DNA from: VRUE01 sp035712345
GTDB lineage: Bacteria > Actinomycetota > Thermoleophilia > Solirubrobacterales > 70-9
DNA: 64,000 nucleotides
Assembly: GCA_035712345.1 (NCBI GenBank)
Contig: DASTAY010000057.1
Span: forward strand, 29,881-93,880
Reading direction: 5' to 3'
Shown: piece by piece, positions 7,772-15,769 of the stretch
How the letters are laid out: the number at the start of each line of letters is the position of its first letter
Position numbering within the stretch: position 1 is the first letter of the stretch
Translations under genes and position numbers: made by a program
The notes under the pieces: generated by a model
The model's database searches: none
What the model was told of the DNA's origin: nothing
Seen by the model: only the letters and a program-made list of their open reading frames with translations

Positions 7772-9351
7772 GCGGGTGCGTCGCCGGCGAGGCCGTGGGG
7801 GTGCAGGTGCTCTTCGGCCATCCGCTTGAGGCCGACGCGGTCGATCTTCCCGGTCGGGTTGAGCGGCATCTCGTCGAGGAAGACCACCTCCTCCGGCGCC
7901 TTGTAGCCGACGCGCTCGCGGCAGTGGACGATCAGGTCGGCGCTCGACGGGCGCTCCGCCTCCGGCCGCAGGGTTACGTAGGCGCGCACGTTCTCGCCGT
8001 GGACCGCGTCGTGGACGCCGACGACGCCCGCCAGCGCGATCGCGGGGTGTTCGGTCAGCGCGCTCTCGACCTCGAGCGGGCTGATGTTGGAGCCGTCGTG
8101 GACGATCACCTGCTTCTTGCGGCCGAAGAACCAGAGGTAGCCGTCCTCGTCGGCGTGGGCGAGGTCGCCGGAGTCGAGCCATTCTTCCGCGTCGAGCACC
8201 GCGGCGGTCGCCTCCGGCGCCTCCCAGTAGCCGACCATGCGGCTGCGCGTCTTGATCCAGACGCGGCCGACCGCGCCCGGCTCGAGCGGGCCGCCCTCAT
8301 TGCCGCGCAACGCGATGCTGAAGCCGCCGACCGGAGGTCCGATCGAGCCCTGCTTGATCGGACCCGAGGGTGGGTTGAGCGTGGCGATGCCGACCTCGGT
8401 CATGCCGTAGCCCTCGTCGATCGGGAAGCCGGCGAGGGCGGCGAACTCGGTCAGCAGCTCAGTGGAGACCTTGTCGGCGCCGGCGCGACAGATGCGCAGG
8501 CAGGAGAAGTCCTCCGGAGTCAGCTCGTGGTCGCGGATCAGCGCCGAGAGCGCCGCCGGGATCATCGCCAGCACGCTCGGCCGCTGCTCGCGCAGCAGCG
8601 GCAGCATCTCGTGAGCGTCGTAGCTGCGGGCGACGACGACCCGGCCGCCGACCGAGAGCGTCGCGAGCGTCCAGAGGAAGGAGCCGACGTGCGACATCGA
8701 GGAGCCCGGCAGGAAGGTGTCCGCGGCGCTCAGTTCGAAGGCGGAGATCGCGCTGGCCATCATCCAGCGCAGCGTCTCGTGCGAGTGGGTGACGCCCTTG
8801 GCCGGCCCGGTACTGCCGGAGGTGAAGAAGATCGCAGCCGGATCGTCCGGCACGGGCGTGGGCTGGCCGGCGGCGGGCTCGCCCGTGAGCAGTTCCTCGA
8901 AGCGGTGGCCGGGCCCGTCCCCCTCGCCCCCGTAGGAGATCGTGCCGAGCGACAACCCGCCGGCGAGCTTGCTGGCGGCAAGGTCCTCGGCCCGCTCGGC
9001 GTGGGCGAGCAGCGCCGAGGCGCCGCTGACCTCGAGCGCATGGTCGATCTCACGAAAGGTGTAGCGGTAGTTGAGCGGCGTCGCGACCAGGCCCGCCTTG
9101 AAGCAGGCGAGGTAGTGGATGGCGAGGCCGATCCGGTTCGGCATCAACGAGGCGATCCGGTCGCCCGGCTCCAACCCGAGCCGCAGGTAGGCACCGGCCA
9201 GTCGCAGACTCGCGTCCTCCAACTCCCACCAGGTCATCGACTCTTCGGCCGAGACCATCGCGACATCGTCGGGACCGGCCGCCAGCCCGGCGGCCAGCAG
9301 CTCGTACAGCGGCGCCGCCGGCGCCTCCAACTGTGCACCGTCGATCAGCAT
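7768..9351 (-). CDS. AMP-dependent acyl-CoA synthetase/ligase
   Basis: 527-residue member of the ANL superfamily, activating a carboxylic acid to an acyl-adenylate and then a CoA thioester. The AMP-binding P-loop FFTSGSTGPAKGVTHSH (about 170-186), the GYGMTEVG motif (about 315), the hinge region DSGDLAHADEDGYLWFFGR (about 390) and the catalytic lysine in PTGKIDR (about 508) are all present. Substrate could be a medium or long-chain fatty acid or an aromatic acid. Its start lies 22 nt from the 3' half of the interrupted tRNA-Phe, so it is the last host gene before the island. Confidence 0.9.
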   Translation of the reverse strand: MLIDGAQLEAPAAPLYELLAAGLAAGPDDVAMVSAEESMTWWELEDASLRLAGAYLRLGLEPGDRIASLMPNRIGLAIHYLACFKAGLVATPLNYRYTFREIDHALEVSGASALLAHAERAEDLAASKLAGGLSLGTISYGGEGDGPGHRFEELLTGEPAAGQPTPVPDDPAAIFFTSGSTGPAKGVTHSHETLRWMMASAISAFELSAADTFLPGSSMSHVGSFLWTLATLSVGGRVVVARSYDAHEMLPLLREQRPSVLAMIPAALSALIRDHELTPEDFSCLRICRAGADKVSTELLTEFAALAGFPIDEGYGMTEVGIATLNPPSGPIKQGSIGPPVGGFSIALRGNEGGPLEPGAVGRVWIKTRSRMVGYWEAPEATAAVLDAEEWLDSGDLAHADEDGYLWFFGRKKQVIVHDGSNISPLEVESALTEHPAIALAGVVGVHDAVHGENVRAYVTLRPEAERPSSADLIVHCRERVGYKAPEEVVFLDEMPLNPTGKIDRVGLKRMAEEHLHPHGLAGDAPA

Positions 9352-9373
9352 CGCCGATGATGCTACGCGGCTA

Positions 9374-9415
9374 TGGCGAGGGTGGGAATCGAACCCACGA
9401 CACCACGATTTTCAG
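9374..9415 (-). pseudogene. 3' half of interrupted tRNA-Phe(GAA)
   Basis: On the minus strand this is anticodon loop CTGAAAA, anticodon stem TCGTG, variable loop GTGTC, T arm GTGGG-TTCGATT-CCCAC, acceptor strand CCTCGCC and discriminator A. There is no 5' half next to it; the matching half is at 28980-29019. Together they give a fully paired tRNA-Phe. No CCA is encoded. It marks the left border of the island. Confidence 0.85.
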
Positions 9416-9595
9416 GGGACTGGGCAAATCGGGAGGAACGCTGCGATTTGCAGGGCGAGGGCCATCCGCGCCTCTTGAGCCGATCCCCGTGCTTTCGGGG
9501 GGTTTCCGAGTGCCTTTGGGTCACGCGCAGGAGGCCCGTGACCCAATCACAGGAGAGACCGGACCACATTGCGGCTCGCCCCCAGGTTGCTCGAC

Positions 9596-10381
9596 TCACG
9601 ACTCGCTCGTCGCGAGTTTGTGGAAGTCGTCGTAGATGGCCCGAGCCGACTCGCTCTCGCGGTTGAGTTCAATGCAAGGCATGTCATCACTATCGGTACG
9701 TGCTAGGTACGTCGCCGTCACCAACCGCCGCTCGTTGCCAACGACCATGTACGGAATCGGGCCGTCATCTTCGAGCTTCGTGATCCGAAGCCGCGCGCGA
9801 TGCTTTGCGTCCAGCGAGGTCTCGAACTCGCGCAGCACGGGGACGCTGTGCGCAATCCGACGCCTGTAGTCCTTTCCAGTTGCGGCCTTGAGAATCGGAA
9901 GCTGGGGGCTTTCGGAACCAAGCATCACGAGCGTAACCCTTCCGCCGGCCGCGAGGATTCGCCGCAGGTGACTCACAAACATCTCCTTGCGGCTCTCGTC
10001 GCACCACTTCCCCATCGTGTGCCCTGCGACGTAGAACTCTTGCTCTGCCTCGGCGAGGATCGCGAACCACTCACCGAATTTGAGCTCGCACTTGCGTCGT
10101 GGTGCCTTGGTGCCAGCTAGGGCGTCATCTTGCAGGGCGATCGGGGACGTTTCGGCCCAGATTATTCGCGCCAAGCCCACGAGTGCCGTAGCGACAATCG
10201 AGCCGAGGATGCCGATACTCAGACCAAAGCTGAGTCCAAGCATTCCGTGTCCGTGGCTGACGAAAGATAAGATCAGCAGGATGGCGGCGACAATCAGCCC
10301 GGAATAGCATGCGGAGACGCGCAGGAAGCGGGTCGTCGGGCGGGTCCGCTGAGCGTTTGAACGTTCGATGAACTCCGTCAT
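9596..10381 (-). CDS. Two-helix membrane protein with cytoplasmic PLD-like domain (hypothetical)
   Basis: 261 residues. Two hydrophobic helices lie at about 25-44 and 48-72, separated by a short turn, so both termini are probably cytoplasmic. The C-terminal domain (about 95-255) has the pattern EFYVAGHTMGKW, a basic helix, GGRVTLVMLGSESPQ, then a late strand pair and a PCIEL block; this resembles degenerate phospholipase-D-like domains of bacterial immune effectors, but no HKD motif is visible, so function is unproven. It starts 7 nt after the EEP gene and is the last gene of the radical SAM-kinase-EEP operon, which suggests it works with them. Confidence 0.7.
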   Translation of the reverse strand: MTEFIERSNAQRTRPTTRFLRVSACYSGLIVAAILLILSFVSHGHGMLGLSFGLSIGILGSIVATALVGLARIIWAETSPIALQDDALAGTKAPRRKCELKFGEWFAILAEAEQEFYVAGHTMGKWCDESRKEMFVSHLRRILAAGGRVTLVMLGSESPQLPILKAATGKDYRRRIAHSVPVLREFETSLDAKHRARLRITKLEDDGPIPYMVVGNERRLVTATYLARTDSDDMPCIELNRESESARAIYDDFHKLATSES

Positions 10382-10388
10382 CGTTGGC

Positions 10389-11183
10389 TCAGAAGAGGGA
10401 GGGTTCTCCGGCTGCTAAAGAGGAATCCACGTCAAGCTCCTGAAACGGCACATCGTCCAGTTCGATCAGCATTGCCGAATGATCGCTGAGATTCCCCTCC
10501 CGCGTTTCGTGCAGGTACTCGCATCGGACGAGGTTGTCGCGAAGGTCCTCAGTGATGAAGGTATGGTCGAAGCGGAAACCTTGGCCTTCGCTGTCTGCCC
10601 AGCTAACCTCAACTCGGTCGGGATGGAGGACGCGATAGCCGTCGAGCCAACCCAGGTTCGGCAGCTCCTCGTAGAGTTCGTACTCCCACTCCCGAAACAC
10701 GCGGTCCACACCACGCTGGCTGCGCTCGACGATATTGAGATCGCCGATCAGCACCGTCGAGCACGACTTGCGCTCTTCGAGTGCAGTGAGGAGCTCGGTG
10801 AGAAAGCGTCGCTTGCGGGCGACCTTCGTGGGAGAGTCATCGCGCGAGGGTACGTAGACGCCGATCATCTCAATCTTCCCCACCGATACGGCCTCCGCGC
10901 GCTCCCGAAGGTAGGAGACGGGCGGGGGATGCTCCTCGCCAATCGCCACACGGGCACAGATCATCACTCCCCGCTCGCCATCACGCGGCACTGGGGCGCG
11001 CACCGCCCAGCCCGCCGCTCGTAGTCGCTCCGCCAGCAGCGCGCTGCCGCTTGCGGCGCCCACCTCGGTGAGGACAAAAATCTGCTCAGAGCGCCCGCCA
11101 AGCCAGTCGAGCTGGCGCTCGGCACGCGGAACTGAAGGGCAGCAGACGTTCAGGGTGAGGATGCTGAGTTGCGCATCAGACAT
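10389..11183 (-). CDS. Endonuclease/exonuclease/phosphatase (EEP) family protein A
   Basis: 264-residue metal-dependent hydrolase of the EEP/DNase I-like fold. Core motifs are LTLNV near the N terminus, an LTEVG acidic metal site (about 39), GVYVPSRDDS, GDLNIVERS (about 146), FRFDHTFIT and LSDHSAM (about 240), covering the catalytic Asp-Asn and terminal Asp-His pairs, so it should be active. The substrate may be DNA, RNA or a phosphoester. It overlaps the kinase gene by 8 nt and is clearly paralogous to the divergent gene at 12997-13836: both share GERGV, the GVYVPSRD block and a YLH..RE..LSDH ending. Confidence 0.85.
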   Translation of the reverse strand: MSDAQLSILTLNVCCPSVPRAERQLDWLGGRSEQIFVLTEVGAASGSALLAERLRAAGWAVRAPVPRDGERGVMICARVAIGEEHPPPVSYLRERAEAVSVGKIEMIGVYVPSRDDSPTKVARKRRFLTELLTALEERKSCSTVLIGDLNIVERSQRGVDRVFREWEYELYEELPNLGWLDGYRVLHPDRVEVSWADSEGQGFRFDHTFITEDLRDNLVRCEYLHETREGNLSDHSAMLIELDDVPFQELDVDSSLAAGEPSLF

Positions 11184-11787
11184 TGGCGGAATATCGCCTC
11201 TTCTGGATCACATTGGCGACCTCCGCGCCAAGCGCGTCGGCGTTGCTGTTGGTAGTGTCATACATCTGAGCAGCAAGGCCGTACCGTGCCTCAAGCAGGC
11301 GGTCTGCCTCCTCGTAGAGCTCGAGCTCGCGCTCTGCTCCGGCGGATCGCTCCAAACGGCGTCTGGGGTCAAAGGGCCGCAAGGAAAGCCGCTCGCGGAT
11401 CACCTCCGGTTCGGCAGACAAGCGAACTCGCATGTCTGGTCGCCGTATCCCCGAATTGATCGCGAGGATGAAATCGACCTCGACGCCATCGAGGCGCTGG
11501 AGGACAAGCGATGACTCGATGTAGCGATCGCAGAGAACGACCTCGCCGGCCGCGAGGTGCGAGGCGATCTCCCCTTCGACCTGCTGGTGGCGATCTCCGG
11601 CCACCAGACAGGCGAGAGCGCGTCCATACACGTCGTCCTCCGAATCGCGTGCTAGCTGGCCCATGACGCCGACCGAGGGCTGTTGCGTCTCGTGGACCGC
11701 GACCCTCCTGTCGCGCAGAGTCGCTGCAACCGCGCGAGTGAGGTGCGTCTTGCCGGATCCGTTTGGCCCATCAATCGTGACCAGCAT
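11176..11787 (-). CDS. Thymidylate kinase-like nucleotide kinase
   Basis: About 203 residues from the ATG at 11787. The P-loop IDGPNGSGKTHLT starts at residue 5, a DRY motif (CDRYIESS) follows, and an arginine-rich LID-like segment RERLSLRPFDPRRRLERS is present near residue 140. These define the thymidylate-kinase-like P-loop family. The chromosomal tmk is at 58794-59381, so this is not the housekeeping enzyme; its substrate may be another nucleotide or a modified product. An in-frame ATG at 11856 would overlap the radical SAM gene by 31 nt; 11787 is preferred because homologues start right before the P-loop strand. Third-position composition is less biased than in host genes. Confidence 0.8.
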   Translation of the reverse strand: MLVTIDGPNGSGKTHLTRAVAATLRDRRVAVHETQQPSVGVMGQLARDSEDDVYGRALACLVAGDRHQQVEGEIASHLAAGEVVLCDRYIESSLVLQRLDGVEVDFILAINSGIRRPDMRVRLSAEPEVIRERLSLRPFDPRRRLERSAGAERELELYEEADRLLEARYGLAAQMYDTTNSNADALGAEVANVIQKRRYSANV

Positions 11788-11825
11788 CCCCGGCTGGTTT
11801 CCGCAATCGGCAAAGAGAGCCCCGC

Positions 11826-12974
11826 TCAAACCGTAGTCTCCATGGGACCTGGACACTGCTCTTGGTCGCGTTCACCAACAATGCCGCCGGCGGCGATCAC
11901 CGCCGCCGGGCAACCGCGTCCGCATTCGGTGGCCATCGCACAAGACCCACAGGCCGGATCTTGCCGTGCCTTCACCCTTTGCTCCAGGGGAAAGGAATCG
12001 AGTCGCTCGGCAATATCGGCATCCGTGAAGACATTGCCGACGATGAACTCGGAAGGGTCGTGGCGAGAAGTGGGCGCTCGTGCGGCGAAGACGAGATAGG
12101 GACATACAGTGAGCTCACCGCCTGCGAAGACGTACACAATCCGCCCCGCCTCGCAGTTGGAGAGAGGCGCTCCGTCATTCGGGAAGCGTATCCGCACCAT
12201 CTCCAGTTCGTCTTCAAACGGCGCGGTGGCGGTTGCCAGAGAGCGCATGAACTCCTCCGACGCGCCGAGCTTCTGCACTCCCCCGACGCCTCGACCCATA
12301 GGCGATAGAGGGTTCATCAGCACGTACTCCGCACCACAGCGGCGCGCAAAGCGGCAGAGCTTCTCGTACTCGTCGACCATCGCAAGTCGGTTCGGCGTCA
12401 CCAGCACGCCCTTCAGAAGGCCTCGCTCGCCGAGTCGCCGCATCGTTTCCAACGTCTGCTCGAAGGACTCGGGAGACCCGCGGAACCTGCCATGACTCTC
12501 ACGCGAAAACCCGTCGAGGCTGACGTTGAGGCTAACCCCACCGATCGAGCAAAGCTCGTCGATCTGGTCCTCGCTGATCAACGTCGCGTTGGTGCAGATC
12601 GTTACCTGCATCTCCCTCCGGGCTAGGGCAACCACCTCAAGGAGGTCAGGATGAGCGAAAGGCTCACCGCCAGTCAAAGTCAAACGGCGGACACGCGCCT
12701 GTGCCAGTCGGGGTAGCAGCGTTGACTCGATCGCGGCGAACTCCATGTCGAGACCTTCGCGTCGAGCCGAGACAAAACAGTGCGCGCAGTGGAGGTTGCA
12801 GCGCTCGGTGATCTGGACCAGCGCCTTGCGCTCCTCGCCGTCGGTTGAGCTGCGGAAGTAGCAGGCCGAAGCCACGCCCGCTGGAGCTATCCGTCGCCGA
12901 TTCCCCCGGGAGGTCGTCCGCTTTGCAGGGTCGAGTTGTCGTGCGTGGAAGTTCACGCCAGGTTTACCCCGCAT
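11826..12974 (-). CDS. Radical SAM protein with SPASM-like C-terminal domain
   Basis: Up to 382 residues. The 4Fe-4S/SAM motif CNLHCAHC (Cys59, 63, 66) is followed by TGGEPF, CTNATLI and a SLDGFSRESHGRFRGS block, typical of SPASM/twitch enzymes such as peptide maturases. The C terminus has the auxiliary-cluster cysteines: CEAG, CPYL, CGSC, ECGRGCPA and a last CPG. The substrate is unknown; there is no obvious short precursor peptide beside it. It heads an operon with the kinase, EEP hydrolase and membrane protein. The true start is uncertain: the first ~34 residues are low-complexity and a GTG at 12875, just before ASACYFRS, is an alternative. Confidence 0.82.
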   Translation of the reverse strand: MRGKPGVNFHARQLDPAKRTTSRGNRRRIAPAGVASACYFRSSTDGEERKALVQITERCNLHCAHCFVSARREGLDMEFAAIESTLLPRLAQARVRRLTLTGGEPFAHPDLLEVVALARREMQVTICTNATLISEDQIDELCSIGGVSLNVSLDGFSRESHGRFRGSPESFEQTLETMRRLGERGLLKGVLVTPNRLAMVDEYEKLCRFARRCGAEYVLMNPLSPMGRGVGGVQKLGASEEFMRSLATATAPFEDELEMVRIRFPNDGAPLSNCEAGRIVYVFAGGELTVCPYLVFAARAPTSRHDPSEFIVGNVFTDADIAERLDSFPLEQRVKARQDPACGSCAMATECGRGCPAAVIAAGGIVGERDQEQCPGPMETTV

Positions 12975-12996
12975 TGCCCTCGTTCGACTCCAACCA

Positions 12997-13836
12997 ATGA
13001 GCTACTCGACTCTGACCACAAAGCCGCGGACCCGGCGCAACGCACGCAGCAGGATGGGCCAAGCCCGCACCCAATCGTCTGCCGTAGGCCACGAGACAAG
13101 CGTCATTACCTTCAACATATCCGTCGCAGCAGAGGAGCGCGCGGCACGAATCCTGCGTTGGTTGCGCCGGCGACGTGACGACGTGATCGTCCTCAGCGAG
13201 ACCAACGGCGGTCCCGGCACGGAGTTGCTCTATGAGGAGCTCGGAAGCGATGGTTACTCGCTCTTCGCGGGTCCACAGCCCGGGGAGCGGGGGGTCTTGA
13301 TCGCCACGCGGCTTCCGGTCGCAGAAGAGATTGCGGAACTCTCGGTTACGGTTCCCTGCCGCGCCCAAGGCATAGTCCTCGACGGGCCTCAGCAGTTGCC
13401 GATCATCGGCGTCTACGTTCCGTCTCGGGATCGCAGTGCCGAAAAGATCGAGCGCAAGGAACGATTCATCGCCTCGCTGCTCGACAGTGTTAGGTGCCTC
13501 CCGGCCGAGCGGCGCCAGCGGCTGCTGCTGCTCGGGGATTACAACGTCGTAGCCCGCAGTCATGAGCCCTCCTTGCCTGGGTTCTTCCCATACGAGTACG
13601 ACTTCCACGACGAGTTGGCCCGCCTCGGCCTCCACCCCGCTCACGAGTTGAAGCCCTACGGGCGATCTCAACCTCATAGCTGGATCGGACGCACTGGCAT
13701 CGGCTACCTCTACGACTATGCTCACCTCGGCTCCGCGATCGGCTCGGCGCTGTGCCGCTGCCAGTACCTGCACGGGCCACGGGAGCAGCGGCTCTCGGAT
13801 CACGCCGCACTTGCCCTGCGCCTGCGCCTCAACTAG
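12997..13836 (+). CDS. Endonuclease/exonuclease/phosphatase (EEP) family protein B
   Basis: 279 residues, divergent from the radical SAM gene with only 22 nt between the longest frames. The EEP motifs are ITFNIS, LSETNGG, GVYVPSRDRS, GDYNVVARS, a YDYAHLG block and LSDHAAL at the end. It is a paralogue of protein A (10389-11183); the first 25-35 residues are basic and poorly conserved, so an internal ATG at 13054 is possible. Catalytic residues appear conserved. The paired presence of two EEP proteins on either side of the radical SAM-kinase genes suggests a common substrate or an enzyme-antagonist pair, which is inference. Confidence 0.83.
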   Translation: MSYSTLTTKPRTRRNARSRMGQARTQSSAVGHETSVITFNISVAAEERAARILRWLRRRRDDVIVLSETNGGPGTELLYEELGSDGYSLFAGPQPGERGVLIATRLPVAEEIAELSVTVPCRAQGIVLDGPQQLPIIGVYVPSRDRSAEKIERKERFIASLLDSVRCLPAERRQRLLLLGDYNVVARSHEPSLPGFFPYEYDFHDELARLGLHPAHELKPYGRSQPHSWIGRTGIGYLYDYAHLGSAIGSALCRCQYLHGPREQRLSDHAALALRLRLN

Positions 13837-13854
13837 CCCTGCACGCTTCATCGG

Positions 13855-15297
13855 CTATTCCAGTACCACGGCCTCGACAAGCGCCGCCTCGTCTTGTGAA
13901 AGGGCCGATAGATCAATCCGCCGCTTTAGCTCGGCGCGCACCACCGGGCGCGCAGATGCCTGTTCCTTTGCAATGTTGATCGCCGAGCCCCAGCGGTCCT
14001 GGGGCCGGGCGATATCGGTCAACTCGAAGGCAGAGACGATCCCGAGCAGCGCCGGATTCAATTCTGCTTTCTTCGCGACGTCGCTCATTTCCCACTTGAA
14101 GCGACGGCGCTGACGGTCGATGTCGCCGTGGCAGCGGCGCCTAATCTCAGCAAAGAGATTCTCGGCCTCTGGCACGAGCAGCTCGCGGGCAAACGCATTG
14201 GCCTCATCCTCTTGTGGGTCGCCTTCGACCTTCCCCGGCTCGTCTACCTCCACCACTGCACTTCCGTTCACGTGGCCGCGAGCTAGGTGGCCAATCTCGT
14301 GAGCGAGAGTGAAGAGCCAGTAAACCTCAAGGTCAAGTTCTCCGGAGAGCTTTAGGACGATCACCGGACGCCCTTCGACGTACCAGCTCGCTGCCTCGAA
14401 TCCAGGCCCCGACATGGGTAGGACAACGATTCCGCGCTCCCATGCCCAGCGAGTCAGACTGCCGAGGGTGACCTCTCCCGCTTCTGCCAGCACCATAGAA
14501 CGGAGCGCGAGGGGCTCAGACGGGATGTCCTCGATCCTCTGCTCGTAATTTCGTACGGCGAGCTCCGAGAGCGTGAGCGCCAGACGTTCGATCGGCGTCG
14601 CCCTTTCCCGGTCCTTGACGCGGGTCTTAAAGGCCACCTGGATGCCGAGTGGCGCGGACACGGGTGCCCCGCGCAGCAGCGCCGCCGGCTCCCAGCGAAA
14701 GCCTCTTGCAACAACCTCTCCGACACGGCGCACGCCAACGTGAGCCCTAATCTGTTCGAGCAACTCTCGGGGCGCCCCGGAGACACTCGCCATCTGCCGT
14801 ACCGACATCTCAGGTGCGTCCGGCCCACTGATGTCTGGAAACGAGCCGCCGATCGCGCGCAACACTGAGCGCACGGTCGACACTCGCAAATCCGTCTCTC
14901 CGCGCTCAATCTTTGCCAATCGAGACGGTGCGATCTGAGCCAACCGTGCTGCGTCTTTTTGCGAAAGGCCGTTGTTTTCGCGCAACGCCCGCAGACGCCG
15001 CCCTATGCGGCGCGATTCCTCAACGTCGCGCTCGCGCAGGAAGTCGGCGAACTTGGGGTCATCAAGGCGCCGGATCAGCATCCAGTCGATTTCGCGTTCT
15101 CCCTGGGGGCCTCGAGCGATCAGCGAGCCATTTTCGTCGACCTCAAACTCCGTGGTTAGATCAGCGCCAAGCGCATCGAGTTCGAGTTGCACCTCGTCGC
15201 CGTTTCCAAACCGCACGGTGATGGCACCGAGGCCAGGCTCTACGGCGACGATCTCGCCGTAGCCCTTTTCTTTCCAATGCTCAATCGCGCTCATCAT
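13855..15297 (-). CDS. DUF2442-XRE-ImmA/IrrE fusion protein
   Basis: 480 residues with three parts. Residues 1-60 look like DUF2442 (a short beta-sheet domain with AVEPGLGAITVRFGNGDEV). Residues about 95-155 form an XRE-type helix-turn-helix (GLSQKDAARLAQIAPSRLAKIERG). Residues about 290-430 form an ImmA/IrrE-type zinc metallopeptidase with the AHEIGHLARGH motif and a downstream EDEANAFARELLVP glutamate ligand. XRE-ImmA fusions usually act as repressors or antitoxins whose peptidase domain removes a partner repressor. It overlaps the DUF4160 gene upstream by 17 nt; DUF4160 and DUF2442 proteins commonly occur as adjacent pairs, so the fusion joins that pair to a regulatory peptidase. Confidence 0.85.
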   Translation of the reverse strand: MMSAIEHWKEKGYGEIVAVEPGLGAITVRFGNGDEVQLELDALGADLTTEFEVDENGSLIARGPQGEREIDWMLIRRLDDPKFADFLRERDVEESRRIGRRLRALRENNGLSQKDAARLAQIAPSRLAKIERGETDLRVSTVRSVLRAIGGSFPDISGPDAPEMSVRQMASVSGAPRELLEQIRAHVGVRRVGEVVARGFRWEPAALLRGAPVSAPLGIQVAFKTRVKDRERATPIERLALTLSELAVRNYEQRIEDIPSEPLALRSMVLAEAGEVTLGSLTRWAWERGIVVLPMSGPGFEAASWYVEGRPVIVLKLSGELDLEVYWLFTLAHEIGHLARGHVNGSAVVEVDEPGKVEGDPQEDEANAFARELLVPEAENLFAEIRRRCHGDIDRQRRRFKWEMSDVAKKAELNPALLGIVSAFELTDIARPQDRWGSAINIAKEQASARPVVRAELKRRIDLSALSQDEAALVEAVVLE

Positions 15298-15523
15298 TCA
15301 GCTCTTCCCACATCTCGATCATCCGATCCTGCTCGTCCAGCAATTTCTTCAACAAGTGCCTGGGCATCGGCGGACCCGGGTGCATCGGTTCGAGGGTGAA
15401 GAGATTGATCGTCCAGATGACGTCCTTTCCCCGTCGGATGTGAGCGTGAGGGAGATGATGCTGCCCGCCACGCTCGTCGCCGATATAGACGCTCAGGCCA
15501 CGATGTCGAAACGCTCTTGCCAT
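15281..15523 (-). CDS. DUF4160-family small protein
   Basis: 80-residue protein with the DUF4160 pattern: an N-terminal GLSVYIGDERGGQHHLPHAHI segment in which two histidines flank a proline, and a C-terminal helix ending MIEMWEELND. DUF4160 is frequently encoded beside DUF2442 and is suspected to be a toxin-antitoxin-like partner; no activity has been assigned with certainty. It is the first gene of the pair with the DUF2442-XRE-ImmA/IrrE gene. A palindrome TTAAC-GAATAA-GTTAA lies 4 nt upstream of its ATG. Confidence 0.82.
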   Translation of the reverse strand: MARAFRHRGLSVYIGDERGGQHHLPHAHIRRGKDVIWTINLFTLEPMHPGPPMPRHLLKKLLDEQDRMIEMWEELNDERD

Positions 15524-15527
15524 TCAC

Positions 15528-15543
15528 TTAACGAATAAGTTAA
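15528..15543. promoter_or_regulatory. Candidate XRE operator upstream of DUF4160 gene
   Basis: Dyad TTAAC-GAATAA-GTTAA immediately before the DUF4160 start, in an AT-rich patch of otherwise GC-rich DNA. It is the natural place for autoregulation by the XRE domain of the downstream fusion. No gene is seen in the 226 nt beyond it (15544-15769). Confidence 0.5.
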
Positions 15544-15769
15544 TCAGAAGGCGCGGACGGCAAGTTCAGGGCATCGGCCTGGGGCTGCATCTGCATCGAC
15601 GCACCTGGCAACAGCGGACTGGACTTCGCTCACAACCGGACCGGGTATTGGTGGCCCGTCAGGTGCTGTCGATGCCAGCCCTGAACAGGACTTTGACCGC
15701 ATTGCATACTGCCTGGCTCTTGGCGGCGAACTTGGCCAGCCCCCGGCCAGGCTGACTTCGCTACCCGTG

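Noticed and set aside
7795..9360. Plus-strand frame of 521 codons opposite the acyl-CoA synthetase
   Set aside because: Repetitive Val/Ala/Arg composition typical of antisense to a GC-rich gene.
11826..12974. Prokaryotic viperin (radical SAM enzyme with a nucleotide kinase partner)
   Set aside because: A kinase neighbour is suggestive, but the protein has the SPASM-type TGGEPF and SLDGF blocks and a second set of C-terminal cysteines, none of which fits viperin.
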